Positions 34,017 through 44,069 of a DNA stretch of 64,000 nt are shown one piece after another. The notes below the pieces were generated by a model. It had not been told where the DNA came from, made no database searches, and was given only the letters and a program-made list of their open reading frames with translations. The DNA is from Sanderia malayensis (lineage: Eukaryota > Cnidaria > Scyphozoa > Semaeostomeae > Pelagiidae). The stretch spans positions 4,960,001 to 5,024,000 of the forward strand of contig RQOL01000729.1 in the NCBI GenBank assembly GCA_013076295.1, given 5' to 3'. A program made the position numbers and the translations under genes. Within the stretch, counting starts at the first letter, position 1. Each line of letters begins with the position of its first letter.

Positions 34017-35707
34017 ATGCCGCCAACAACAACAACAACCCTGGCCAAAAAGAAACGAAAAAGAATCGCATCGCAACAGAAAAGTCTCCGACTCTTGCAA
34101 AATGTCAACCTGAAATCACCGGCATCGCCGCCGCCGTCGAAAAGAAAAAAACACGTGTCATACGTCGACATTGATCGAGACACCACGCTCGGCATGCTGC
34201 ACGGCAGCGGCATGATGCCGGCCATATTGAATCCGCAGAAACGCGTCGACATCATCGACCAGTTCCAGAGTTGTTTCGCCAACGCCCAACTACCGAGCTA
34301 TCGCAAACTCGGCGCCCGCCGTCTCAATGCCGGCGAACCCGGCTCCGAACTGTGGATCTTTTTGAGTCGAAACAACGCCTACCACTTCATTCAAAACGCC
34401 AGCATCGAAGAACTGTACCCGTCGACGAACCAAGCTCCCAAGAACAACAAACTCATCCAGTTCACCTTCAGCCAAGAGCCCGGACTCTTCATAGACACAC
34501 GCAACATGATCGTGAAAATAAAAACTCGCATGGAGCACAACGGCGCCGCGTGGACAAATGGCGTACCCACGGCCGCCTATCAAAAGAACATCAGCCCCAT
34601 CAACAACGTCGGACCGAGTCTGTTCAAGCACATCAACTCACGCATCAACAACCAGAACGACGAAACCATCGCCTTCTACAGCGAAATTGACTACGAAGAA
34701 ACGGTGAACTGCACCCCGACGGACGTCTACCAAAACGGCGATCTCACCAAAAAAGGCTTCTTCTAAGAGATGCCCGGCTTCTTGAACGAAACGAATTGCT
34801 GGGGCACGTCCGCAGGAGATCCTCCCACGAACGCGAGCAACTCGGCTCGCGCTCGACTCTGCTCTCTCTACTACCACGGACGCACGTGCGAACTGCAGTT
34901 CCGACTCAACCTGCCGCTGAACAAATCCGAAGTGCCCTTCAACGCAAGCAACAAACTCGAACTCATCTTCCAACGTCACGAAGTGCCCTACTACCTCATG
35001 TGCTCCCTGAACGGCACGACCGCCGCCCAGCCCAACGATCTCCTCACGTACGCCAGCGGCTGCTACATCTCCATCGAAGAAATGAAAATCGAATACACAA
35101 CCGTGTCGCTCGTGCCCGAACCTGCCGCCGAGTACATATCGAAATTCACCAACGAATCCCCGGACGAATTCCCCTTCAACCACCACAGCATAGACATCAT
35201 CACACCCCAAGGCGGCGTCTCCGAATTCAAACTGAACATCTCCCAGGACAAACTGCCCGACAAAACCTTGTTCCAGTTACGACATCGTCGAGCTCGCCTC
35301 GGCGAGATTACACTGAATCGTATCAGTCGGCAGATTTCGCAGGCGAATGGATATTTCTCATCAACTCTTCGAACATACGCAAGGTCAAACTCAAGATGCA
35401 AAGCGAAGCCTACGACGCCCTCCGCGAAACGATCAATCCCGACCTGAACAATCCGCTCGTCACACACGATGACTTCCTCATCATCAACTCGGGCTACTCG
35501 CAGTACGCTGACACGCTCACCTTCACATGCCTGCAGCAGAACCAAAGACTGAGCGAAGACCAACGCAGCGCCGGACTGTCGCTCTACCTCAAAGTGCCAA
35601 ACAACGGTGCACTGCCTCTCTACCACGACATTCAAGTGCACAAGTACGACAAACGAAAATTCAGCGTCTCGCCCAACGGACAAATCGCAAAAGACTACTA
35701 CAATTAA
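34017..35707 (+). pseudogene. MCP: Major capsid protein (double jelly-roll, hexon-like), two breaks
   Basis: Starts with a Thr/Lys-rich leader (LAKKKRKRIASQQK), then a long beta-rich protein of about 560 codons. GPSLFKHINSRINNQ followed by YSEIDYEETVNCTP corresponds in position to the LF..V.V.IN / Y.aYietLLnY segment typical of Polinton and adintovirus MCPs. An in-frame TAA lies at 34764-34766, and the frame changes near 35280-35310. Downstream segments (EWIFLINSSNIRKVKLKM, YLKVPNNGALPLYHDIQVH) suit the second jelly roll. It forms the capsid shell with the penton-like protein and would be processed by the neighbouring protease. Not functional as assembled. Confidence 0.75.
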
Positions 35708-35735
35708 TACTATTATTAAAATTAAGATTACTAAC

Positions 35736-36348
35736 ATGAACAACAAACAGATCGCCGAGTGCATCCGAAAGGATCCGTACCATCTCGCGCGCATCTACGC
35801 CGGCGTCATTGCCGAGGACGACATCGCAAAAATCCTCGTCAATCTCGGCAGCTTTCGCGACTTCCTCGTCACGTCGCTGCTGCAACGCAATATCCACCAT
35901 TTTTCGCTCGCCTACATCATGAACACGGGTACACACAAGAACGGCGGACGACACTGGCAGGGACTCTACTTCGATCACGATCACAACGTCTTCTTCTTCG
36001 ACTCGTACGGTCGACAGCCGTCCGACGCGTTCAAATCGTTCGCCGAACACATGCTCTCGTTCTCGTACCTGGGCCGCGACCACCGCCTGCAGAGTCTCGA
36101 CGAGTGCCTGTCGACGCAGACGTTCACGCCGCAGAACTACTGACTGGCCCAGCGCACGCAAGCACTCGACGCCGCGCAGCACGCGACCGTCTACTTCCCG
36201 TGGCAAATCCAATCAGACGACACGAACGTTTGCGGCGAGTACTCGATCCTGTTCCTCTTCACGATCTGTCGCATCCACCAGCCTCGCGTGTCCGGATACA
36301 ACTTCTGGTACGATCCCGAGAACAATTTCTACGTCTTCTCATTTTAAA
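35736..36348 (+). pseudogene. PRO: Adenain-like cysteine protease (Polinton PRO), one in-frame stop
   Basis: ATG 35736 starts MNNKQIAECIRKDPY. Catalytic His is in GGRHWQGLYFD (codon 35952), followed by an acidic position in FFFDSYGRQPSDAF. Gln is in QIQSDDTNVCGEY (codon 36210) and catalytic Cys is in CGEY (codon 36231). The whole gene is one frame, about 203 codons, with a single TGA at 36141-36143 between the His and Cys halves. Adenain-type enzymes cleave capsid precursors during maturation. The last 20 or so bases overlap the tail of the opposing minus-strand gene. Confidence 0.9.
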
Positions 36349-36996
36349 CTCGCCAGGCGGCAACAACTGCATTCCACGAGGTGTGTACGACATGGGCGTC
36401 GTCGGCCACTGAAAACCGACAGGATCAGAACCAATCGCCTGCTCCTGCTCCTCCTCCTCCTCCGCCTTCTCCTGCTCCTCCTTCTCCTCCGCCTTCTCCT
36501 CCTCCTCCTCTCTCTCTTTCTGCAAGCGGAAAAACTCCTGCTGATCTTCTAACGACAAAACCGACATCGAAAGCTTAGGACACTTCACCTCCAGCACCTT
36601 CTGCTCTTGCTCTTGCTCTTGCTCTTGCTCTTGCTTGTCTTGCTTTCTCTTCGCAGGATACTTCAACTCGACCTGATACCAAAAACCTCCTTTTTTCAAA
36701 GCAGCAAATGTCACTCTATAAGTCCGAACATCCTCTTTCAAGTGCGCACACAATGCTTTATAATAGGTATGCGTCTGAACATCCTCTCATCCCTTATCGG
36801 CCTCTGCACTCCTCGTCATATCCACTGCAGAAACACCCTTCGCGAAAGCCAAATCCTTACAGTACAAGAAAATCGGAGCCGGCACCTTTCCAACCTTTTC
36901 GTATTTCTCAATCTTTACCACCTGTCCTCGTGCCACTCCTTGCCCACCACCACCACCAACAGCAGAGGGTCGTTTTCGAGCACCACGGCCAAACAT
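36340..36996 (-). pseudogene. Right-module basic/acidic protein, copy A (nonsense and altered C-terminus)
   Basis: ATG at 36996 (MFGRGARKRPSAVGG). The same protein is intact in copy B (63122-63859). Here codon 36787-36789 reads TGA where copy B has TGG, and about 22 C-terminal codons are missing because the sequence runs into the protease gene at about 36340. Shared parts include a KIEKYEKVGKVPAP segment, YYKALC, TYRVTFAALKKGGFWYQVEL, a Gln/Glu repeat and SDPVGFQWPTTPMSYTP. Function unknown. It is divergently arranged from the coiled-coil gene, with a 20-bp repeat array between them. Confidence 0.75.
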
Positions 36997-37059
36997 CTCG
37001 CCAACCAAACCGAACTACTCAAACAACATACCATCCGCACGTATTTACAACACAAATTC

Positions 37060-37175
37060 AATGATACAATAAAAAATTAAATAATACAACAAAAAATTCA
37101 ATGGTACAACAAAAAATTCAATGGTACAACAAAAAATTCAATGATACAACAAAAAATTCAATAGAGCAACAAAAA
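37060..37175 (-). repeat. 20-bp repeat array between divergent genes
   Basis: Units of ATACAACAAAAAATTCAATG, the reverse complement of the array at 26283-26463. It lies between the minus-strand gene (ATG 36996) and the plus-strand coiled-coil gene (ATG 37270) and is followed by TCCTATAAATA at 37196-37206. Position suggests a bidirectional promoter or enhancer. Confidence 0.9.
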
Positions 37176-37195
37176 TCTCCATTCAATCGCAAACT

Positions 37196-37206
37196 CCTAT
37201 AAATAA
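37196..37206 (+). promoter_or_regulatory. TATA-type promoter of the coiled-coil gene, first copy
   Basis: TCCTATAAATA 64 bases before ATG 37270, directly after the repeat array. It is conserved at 38486-38496 and in copy B. Confidence 0.7.
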
Positions 37207-37269
37207 GACGCACACACGCTTGCCACAACACACCACCACTGCCTGCTGCTCAAGAACAACAACAACAAA

Positions 37270-38322
37270 ATGAGCTACCTCTCACTACTCAGCGCCGCCG
37301 AAAAACAACCACTCTTGCAAGAAAAAGACGACGACGACGAAGAAGAACAAGAACAAGAAACGAAAAAAGAATTTTCTACCCCACCAAACAGCAAAAAAAA
37401 CCTGGATCAAGCATTTCAAGAAGGCTCGACCGCAAGCACCACCGACCAAACGACACCACCGCAACCACCAACATCGACAGACGACGACGATCACTGCAGC
37501 TGCAACGATAATGAACAAGAATGGAGCATCACCGACGACAACAGCGATGTTATTATTGAGAATTCTGACGTTCACGACGACCACGACGACGACAGAAAAG
37601 ACGTCATCATCCGTGAACTCAAAATCAAACTAAAAGTACTCCAGGACAGACACAACGCAAGACTTAAAAGACTCGACATCGATCAGAAACAAAACCTTCT
37701 CCAAATGCAAACCGAACACGAACACGACTTGCAGTCGATCGGCTGTATCCTGTTGAACAAGCACGCAGTGCACTCGGACCTGCTCAAATGCCAACAACAA
37801 CTGTACCAAATACAGGACAAGTTCACCAAACTGTTCAAAGTCGCGCCCAGCGAACAGGAGACAACAAACAGTCTTCTGTACCGTTTCCACGAAACCAGAG
37901 CGGCTTTCGCGGACCTACAGCATCCCTTGACAGAGCTGAACGACGCTCTCGACACACAAAACAACCAGATGAACAAAATCTGCAACAAAGTCAATGCTTA
38001 CACATCACAAATGATCGCAACGCTCACCACCTACCTCAACTTGTGGAACAGCACCCACCACAAAAACGCCACCATCTACAACGAAGCACTTCCCGCCCAA
38101 TTGGCACACGACAAGAAAATACTGAAAAAAATGGAAGAAGATGCCTTTTCGTATTTCTCAATCTTTACCACCTGTCCTCGTGCCACTCCTTGCCCACCAC
38201 CACCACCAACAGCAGAGGGTCGTTTTCGAGCACCACGGCCAAACATCTCGCCAACCAAACCGAACTACTCAAACAACATACCATCCGCACGTATTTACAA
38301 CACAAATTCAATGATACAATAA
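37270..38322 (+). pseudogene. Coiled-coil acidic protein, first copy, truncated by the duplication
   Basis: The first 290 codons match the second copy at 38560: MSYLSLLS start, acidic run (DDDDEEEQEQE), Asp/Ser-rich middle, then long heptad-like helices (ELKIKLKVLQDRHNARLKRL, QMQTEHEHDL). After codon 290 the frame enters the duplicated upstream DNA at about 38144 and ends in 60 unrelated residues read antisense to the minus-strand gene. The chimeric tail is a by-product of the duplication and the promoter is intact. Confidence 0.85.
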
Positions 38323-38465
38323 AAAATTAAATAATACAACAAAAAATTCAATGGTACAACAAAAAATTCAATGGTACAACAAAAAATTCAATGATACAAC
38401 AAAAAATTCAATGGTACAACAAAAAATTCAATGATACAACAAAAAATTCAATAGAGCAACAAAAA
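38310..38465 (-). repeat. 20-bp repeat array, duplicated copy with two extra units
   Basis: Same unit and orientation as 37060-37175 but 40 bases longer, showing that unit number changes quickly by slippage or unequal exchange. Confidence 0.9.
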
Positions 38466-38485
38466 TCTCCATTCAATCGCAAACT

Positions 38486-38496
38486 CCTATAAATAA
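38486..38496 (+). promoter_or_regulatory. TATA-type promoter of the coiled-coil gene, second copy
   Basis: TCCTATAAATA 64 bases before ATG 38560, identical in context to 37196-37206. Confidence 0.7.
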
Positions 38497-38559
38497 GACG
38501 CACACACGCTTGCCACAACACACCACCACTGTCTGCTGCTCAAGAACAACAACAACAAA

Positions 38560-39873
38560 ATGAGCTACCTCTCACTACTCAGCACCGCCGAAAAACAACC
38601 ACTCTTGCAAGAAAAAGACGACGACGACGAAGAAGAACAAGAACAAGAAACGAAAAAAGAATTTTCTACCCCACCAAACAGCAAAAAAAACCTGGATCAA
38701 GCGTTTCGAGAAGGCTCGACCGCAAGCACCACCGACCAAACGACACCACCGCAACCACCAACATTGACAGACGACGACGATCACTGCAGCTGCAACGATA
38801 ATGAACAAGAATGGAGCATCACCGACGACAACAGCGATGTTATTATTGAGAATTCTGACGTTCACAACGACCACGACGACGACAGAAAAGACGTCATCAT
38901 CCGTGAACTCAAAATCAAACTAAAAGTACTCCAGGACAGACACAACGCAAGACTCAAAAGACTCGACATCGATCAGAAACAAAACCTACTCCAAATGCAA
39001 ACCGAACACGAACACGACTTGCAGTCGATCGGCTGTATCCTGTTGAACAAGCACGCAGTGCACTCGGACCTGCTCAAATGCCAACAACAACTGTACCAAA
39101 TACAGGACAAGTTCACCAAACTGTTCAAAGTCGCACCCAGCGAACAGGAGACAACAAACAGTCTTCTGTACCGTTTCCACGAAACCAGAGCGGCTTTCGC
39201 GGACCTACAGCATCCCTTGACAGAGCTGAACGACGCTGTCGACACACAAAACAACCAGATGAACAAAATCTGCAACAAAGTCAATGCTTACACATCACAA
39301 ATGATCGCAACGCTCACCACCTACCTCAACTTGTGGAACAGCACCCGCCACAAAAACGCCACCATCTACAACGAAGCACTTCCCGCCCAATTGGCACACC
39401 ACAAGAAAATACTGAAAGAAATGGAAGAATTTCGCGATCTACTCCACGAAGCACCTACGCAAATGAGCACCCTCGTGGCCTTCTTGCCAAACACCTCAGT
39501 AGAACAACTAGAACGCGACGGCAACGACATCATGACAACCTGCTTGTCGTACGAAGCAGAATTGTCCTCTTCACGTCACGCATACTAACAACTCTTTCGT
39601 CAACTCACGCAGTGTCAACAAAAGACCGTAGCAGCCAACCAAAGCCTGCACGACTTTTTCTCTTCAGGAGAAACCATCATGACGATCCCCGTACATTCAC
39701 ATCCTTACCAAACCGGTATTGTCAAGGAGAAGAAGAAGAACAACAGAAACGAACCCATCACACGCTATTCGTCACACGCACCAACACTGCACAAGTTTCA
39801 ACCGATGACCAACCTACAAACCAAAGGCATACACTTTGGAAAGCGAAGTTTAAAAAACACAGACAGTTTTTGA
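38560..39873 (+). pseudogene. Coiled-coil acidic protein, full-length copy with one stop
   Basis: One frame of about 437 codons. It has an acidic N-terminus, long alpha-helical heptads (codons 110-300), FRDLLHEAPTQMSTLVAFLP and a C-terminal segment containing NEPITRYSSHAPTLHKFQPM. A TAA at 39586-39588 interrupts it where copy B reads TAC CAA, so the stop is a copy-A lesion. Copy B in turn lacks about 29 codons after CQQKT. Extended coiled coils suggest a fibre, scaffold or tail-like structural role, but no family is recognised. Confidence 0.8.
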
Positions 39874-39967
39874 ATTTTTTCGCTGAACATTACATATATA
39901 TATAACCATACTCGCACATAGCACACACTCTTATTTTGCTCATTTTTTTTTTCCCGCACCGATAATC

Positions 39968-40924
39968 ATGATGTTAGCACTAGCACTTTCGTGTCTTCAC
40001 CGTAACAACAACATGCTGCTATTCGCAATGTCGAGTGTTTTCTTTCTCCTCTACTTTGCAAGCACCAGCAACATGCTCTTGCTCAGCCACGCGGCAGACA
40101 GCAGCAGCAGCAGCAGCAGCGGCGACGATACAACTGGAGGAGGAGGAGGACCGCCACCACTGCCACCGTCCAACGACAAGCACACCGTGCACCTGATGGA
40201 AGTGTGGACGAACAACGCGGCCGACGCGTACACAATAGCGCCGATGCTGCTTCGCACCGGCACCTACAACAACATACTGCGCGTCCGCTGGTACTGGAAC
40301 AAACCCTGCATTGGCAAACACATCATCCTCTACGTCTACACGGACGACACCAAGTACTTCAACGAGACCACAAGCAGCCAACGACCCGAACTCGAGTGGC
40401 TCGAAGCAGCCCTTGGCACCTACATGGACAAAGTGTTCATGCTGCTCTTCCACAGCTACCCGATGCAGAACAGCGCACACACCGCCCACCTCGACCAGCA
40501 CTCGCAGAACCTCGCCGACATCGACCTGCGCACCTTCGACTCGTCGTGCGGCCGCAGCAGCAGCGACGGTGACGACGAACAATCCACCACCGAACCCATC
40601 CGCTCCAAGCCGCACCTACACGTGTCGAACAAATACGTCGTCCGCAACGAAGACGGCACCGTCAACCAACAACAGTCCATCCTCGCCATCGCCCAGGTCA
40701 ACAACGTCAAGTGCGAACTACTCAAGGCCGCGTGCGAAAAGACCCGCCACTGGCTGCCCTGCTTCACCTACAACATCTTCTGCAAAGGCAAAAACAAACT
40801 CGCCACCTCCTTTACCAAACAGTTGTGTCGCGACATTGCCAAAGCCTGTCACCTCGACGAACCAGAAGCCGTCGAATTCTGCAAACTCAAAAACCTCTTC
40901 TGCTCGCACCAACACGACTACTAG
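39968..40924 (+). CDS. Secreted or membrane-anchored Cys-rich protein (318 aa, intact)
   Basis: The N-terminus carries hydrophobic segments (MLALALSCL, then MLLFAMSSVFFLLYFASTS) and looks like a signal peptide or anchor, followed by a Ser/Gly/Pro-rich linker. The ectodomain-like part has VHLMEVWTNNAADAYTIAPM, VRWYWNKPCIGKHIILYVYT and a late Cys cluster (KCELLKAACEK, WLPCFTYNIFCKGK, LCRDIAKACHL, FCKLKNLFC). A TATATATATA box lies about 75 bases upstream (39894). The frame is fully open in copy A, but copy B has a stop and shifts. Possible surface or host-interaction protein; function not recognised. Confidence 0.7.
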   Translation: MMLALALSCLHRNNNMLLFAMSSVFFLLYFASTSNMLLLSHAADSSSSSSSGDDTTGGGGGPPPLPPSNDKHTVHLMEVWTNNAADAYTIAPMLLRTGTYNNILRVRWYWNKPCIGKHIILYVYTDDTKYFNETTSSQRPELEWLEAALGTYMDKVFMLLFHSYPMQNSAHTAHLDQHSQNLADIDLRTFDSSCGRSSSDGDDEQSTTEPIRSKPHLHVSNKYVVRNEDGTVNQQQSILAIAQVNNVKCELLKAACEKTRHWLPCFTYNIFCKGKNKLATSFTKQLCRDIAKACHLDEPEAVEFCKLKNLFCSHQHDY

Positions 40925-41002
40925 CTGTCCAATTACGCCCCACTTTTTCACCTACTTATAACACCCACCACTAATCACTAAGAACTCAACAACATCACCG
41001 AA

Positions 41003-41164
41003 ATGGTAATTGGACCAATTATCAAATTAGCCAGATCCATACTTGGCTTCGGAAAACACAGACGACGTAAACAAGCACATCGAAAACGCAAAAGACATCA
41101 CCCACATCGTCGCATACGAGGACGTGGAGTTTCGAAAATCTATCGAAACACTTATCACATTTGA
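41003..41164 (+). CDS. 53-aa amphipathic/basic peptide, conserved in both Polinton copies
   Basis: Begins MVIGPIIKLARSILGFGKH, an amphipathic helix, then a run of Arg, His and Lys with HRKRKRHHPHRRIRGRG, ending YRNTYHI. The counterpart at 60302-60463 (minus) has the same length and frame, with a changed N-terminus (MVLGRLFKIARSILG). A longer overlapping frame (41043-41255) exists, but this one starts right after the CATCACCGAAATGG context and fits the hydrophobic-plus-basic pattern of the peptide at 24398. Membrane-active or DNA-condensing roles are possible. Confidence 0.6.
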   Translation: MVIGPIIKLARSILGFGKHRRRKQAHRKRKRHHPHRRIRGRGVSKIYRNTYHI

Positions 41165-42520
41165 AAACTTATTACATCATGAGTTTTCCTTGACCACATG
41201 GCACGTGGATCGAACTCCATCATCATCAATCACAACGCATGGAACTCTGCACTAAGAAAAGCTCGCCATGACGTCGACGTAAACGATCACTCAACCTTTG
41301 TAGCATACAATAAGAACACCTACAAAGACATTTTCTTAAATACAAAAAACATTTTCAAATCTTTTCTACTTATGTATATTATTAATACTGATTCATTTTC
41401 ATCGTATTTCATGTTTTATTTATTGACATTGTTTACTGATCAATTTACAAATTCTCCCTTCTTCCCCAATCAATTTGCATATTTCCCAGCATTCCCTGCG
41501 CCTGCGTCCACCTAGCGACCCCTGCGCAGCGTCTCACATTCCGTTGCACCATCATGATGTCATCTCCACACTTTCCCGGGTCGGCACTAGTACGTGGAGG
41601 ATTTATGCACAATTATGACGTAATGGGTAAAATGCGATTGTGAGGCTGTCTTCCGAGCCAAATGATTGTTGTGAGATGAAGAAACGAGAACAGACGATGA
41701 CGACAATTCTCGCAAATCATTTTACCAGACATGCGCATTTGCAACGTAACGAGACTTGGTTATCACAAAAAACAAAATATATACTGTTACATAGTGGGTA
41801 AGAGATTAAAAAACAAGAAGAAAGGATCTAATTTAGGATTTCACAATTTTATCAATATGAATTGAATATGCAAGAATATATACAGTGGGCATCATATGTA
41901 ATTGGAAGAAGCTCTACCCCACTGTGCATCTGTCTTCTTTCGGTTTGTTGAAGCAACGAGACTATCGTGACTGACAGAATGAGACAGGGACAGGAAGTGA
42001 AGCAATTATTGAAGGCCCTCGTCAACTGTCAAGAAACCAAATCAGCACACTCTTTTTTGAAAAACCAGATAATTTTTTACCATTTTAATGGAATATAAAA
42101 AGCTAAGTCTGCCTGCGCCATAAAATATACATAATATATTTGGCTAACGCAAATGGTTCTAACCTTGTTTGGCTTCTTTATCTAATCCCCTGACATTTAA
42201 TAACATACTTGGTTGTGTTGTATTTTTTTGAAGTCTTGTTACATACATCACAAATGAGCATGCATGTCTAATAATTTGCAGAATGATTTGCGAGAATTCT
42301 CGTCGTCGTTTGCTTCGTTTCATAAACTCACAACAATCGGCAATCGCGTGGCTGGGAAAACAGCCTCACAATCATATTTTACCGATGATGTCATAATTGT
42401 ACATAAATTCTCCACGTACTAGTGCCGACCACTTTCCCGCCAATATGACGTCAACTTCCCGCCAACCTCGTTCTCATGCGCCTCGCTCCCATCCCAATTA
42501 GTGTGCACTCAACCTTGGAC
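41165..42520. other. Non-coding right-terminal region of Polinton copy A
   Basis: Outside the inserted MITE, this matches the inverted copy at 59830-60301. The end-proximal part is CG-rich with CCAATATGACGTCAACTTCCCGCC and TTAGTGTGCACTCAACC. The Polinton terminus is probably near 42490-42520. An exact terminal repeat cannot be set because the left end is lost and copy B abuts the N gap. The open frame 41198-41515 starts plausibly but is not kept in copy B. Confidence 0.6.
41579..42430. mobile_element. Mutator-like MITE (852 bp) inserted in the Polinton end
   Basis: Ends begin GGTCGGCACTAGTACGTGGA and form imperfect inverted repeats of about 150 bp (41579-41735 versus 42275-42430). It is flanked by the 9-bp direct repeat ACTTTCCCG (41570-41578 and 42431-42439). 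Copy B has the empty site with one ACTTTCCCG (reverse complement at 59909-59917). Long inverted ends with a 9-bp duplication are typical of Mutator-like elements. No transposase is encoded. Confidence 0.92.
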
Positions 42521-42559
42521 GAGTGCCTCTAAACGGCACCGTGTATATATACTACTCAC

Positions 42560-42776
42560 ATGCAGTGGGTTAGCTCGCTGCGCTCGCCTGTCTATCTATT
42601 ATCAAGAAACATTGATTGATAGGGCTCACTTCGTGCACTGCATTCCCTTACACTCATGCCCCTTTCAACCCCACATGCAATGGGTTAGCTCGCTGCCCTC
42701 GCCATTCTATCTATTATCAAGAAACATTGACTGGTAGGGCGCACTTTGTGCACTGCATTCCCTTACGCTCATGCCC
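42560..42776. repeat. 114-bp repeat family, about 2 diverged units
   Basis: Same family as 1-1020 (CTATTATCAAGAAACATTGA and GCACTTCGTGC blocks) in the same orientation, about 85-90 percent similar. It lies within about 40 bases of the Polinton end and runs into a CATA microsatellite. Confidence 0.9.
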
Positions 42777-42935
42777 ATACATACATACATACATACATAC
42801 ATACATACATACATACATACATACATACATACATACATACATACCTACATACATACATACATACACACATACATACGTACATACATACCTACATACGTAC
42901 ATACATACATACCTACATACTATCCCAACATACCA
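42777..42935. repeat. (CATA)n microsatellite
   Basis: Near-perfect tetranucleotide run with some ACCT interruptions. It is followed by a looser CTATACCTACATA repeat to about 43040. Confidence 0.95.
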
Positions 42936-43039
42936 TACCTACTATAAAAACATACTATACCTACATACTATACCTACATACTATACCAACATACTATACC
43001 TATATAAAAACATGCTGTACCTACTATAAAAATACATCT

Positions 43040-44060
43040 CTTATATAATAAGATTGTTCCACACGTGACCAGGAGGAGCTCAACAATGGGCCATTGTCTC
43101 CGGAACAATCGACGTTCGAAAAAACAATGGGATCAAAGGAATTTCGTTGTATCCATAAAGGCTTTTTTTTGGCGTGCAAATAAGGGTGCAAATCGGTATA
43201 GAAATGATCGCTGCATTGTGCTGATCACAGTGTACTATTTGGCTAATTTCTAACCCCAGCGGTTCCGGAGTTATGCCCCATTTTGTGTTCCGACTTTCTA
43301 GAAAGTTCCCCGGATGGAGTTAATGAGATGCAAAACCAGCAGGGAGAAACAGGTGTTTTCGCAGTTGAACGGGCGGCAAGTTGCTCGGGTTTAAACGTGA
43401 ATACGTGCCGGAAATCAATTGTAAAGACATGTCAATTGTTCTCAGGACCTGTGGAGACAATGTGTGGACAATTATTTCAAGGTATTTCCTTTATTCAATT
43501 GTTTTTTGCTTTAAATAGCACGAGTTTTGTTTTGTTTCACCTCACGTTTTTCTTTCGGCTCGAGGGCCTAACCAAAACACGAAGACAATTTTGATTTTCT
43601 CGGGTCGTTCTGGGCCGATTTTCTCCATTTAAACTTTCGATAACTGTTTATTTACACAAGAACTAAAGTTATATGGCTTTGTTTTTTTTGTTTTGTTCAT
43701 TTTCCTCTGTTTTTGGACAGTTTTGGCCGAGTTTGGGTTTTGCTGGAAAACCACGAAATTTTCATGCCACACGCGTGTATTTTGCATTCGCGAAAATTAA
43801 ATTTTAAGCTGCCAAAACTTTGTTTTTTTCACCCAAATACTTTCGATAAATGTTCGCCAAGCTTTTAGCTTCATGTTGATATTTTCGTGGGGTGTGTAGG
43901 ACAAAAATTGGCCACGCTAATTGAATTTGAAAGTTGGTGAATCGTGTTTTCAATGCTATTTTTTACAGGGGTTTGATTTCAAGGCTAAGAAAATGATGTC
44001 TTGGACTTCAAAAATGTACAACTAAAATTGCAGTGTATCAAAAATGTACAACTAAAATTG
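43040..44060. other. Spacer without a supported gene
   Basis: Mixed sequence with T-rich stretches. The open frame 43283-43594 (103 aa) lacks any recognisable domain. No repeat or RNA gene is seen. Confidence 0.5.
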
Positions 44061-44069
44061 CAATTCATG

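Larger units (their letters stand above)
36894..39433. repeat. Tandem duplication of about 1.25 kb inside the Polinton
   Basis: 36894-38143 is repeated from 38144, at an offset of 1250 bases at the left edge and 1290 bases after the repeat arrays, because the second copy has two extra 20-bp units. The duplicated block contains the start of the minus-strand gene, the 20-bp array, the TATA box and the first 290 codons of the coiled-coil gene. Copies differ by only a few substitutions. The second Polinton (59830-64000) has a single copy, so the duplication is specific to copy A. Confidence 0.95.
16381..42520 (+). mobile_element. Polinton/Maverick (adintovirus-like) provirus, copy A
   Basis: About 26 kb with B-family polymerase, packaging ATPase, retroviral-type integrase, putative capsid proteins and an adenain-like protease, the defining Polinton gene set. 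Order: PolB - two unknowns - ATPase - amphipathic peptide - Pro/Ser-rich protein - zinc-ribbon protein - small basic proteins - two unknowns - INT - penton-like - MCP - PRO - minus-strand gene - duplicated coiled-coil gene - secreted Cys-rich protein - 53-aa peptide - terminal region. The left end is truncated at the Harbinger junction. The right end lies near 42520 and is shared in inverted form with 59830 onward. Length exceeds the usual 15-20 kb, partly through a tandem duplication and an 852-bp MITE. Confidence 0.93.

Noticed and set aside
42616..43048. His/Thr/Tyr repeat frames
   Set aside because: Translation of the CATA microsatellite.
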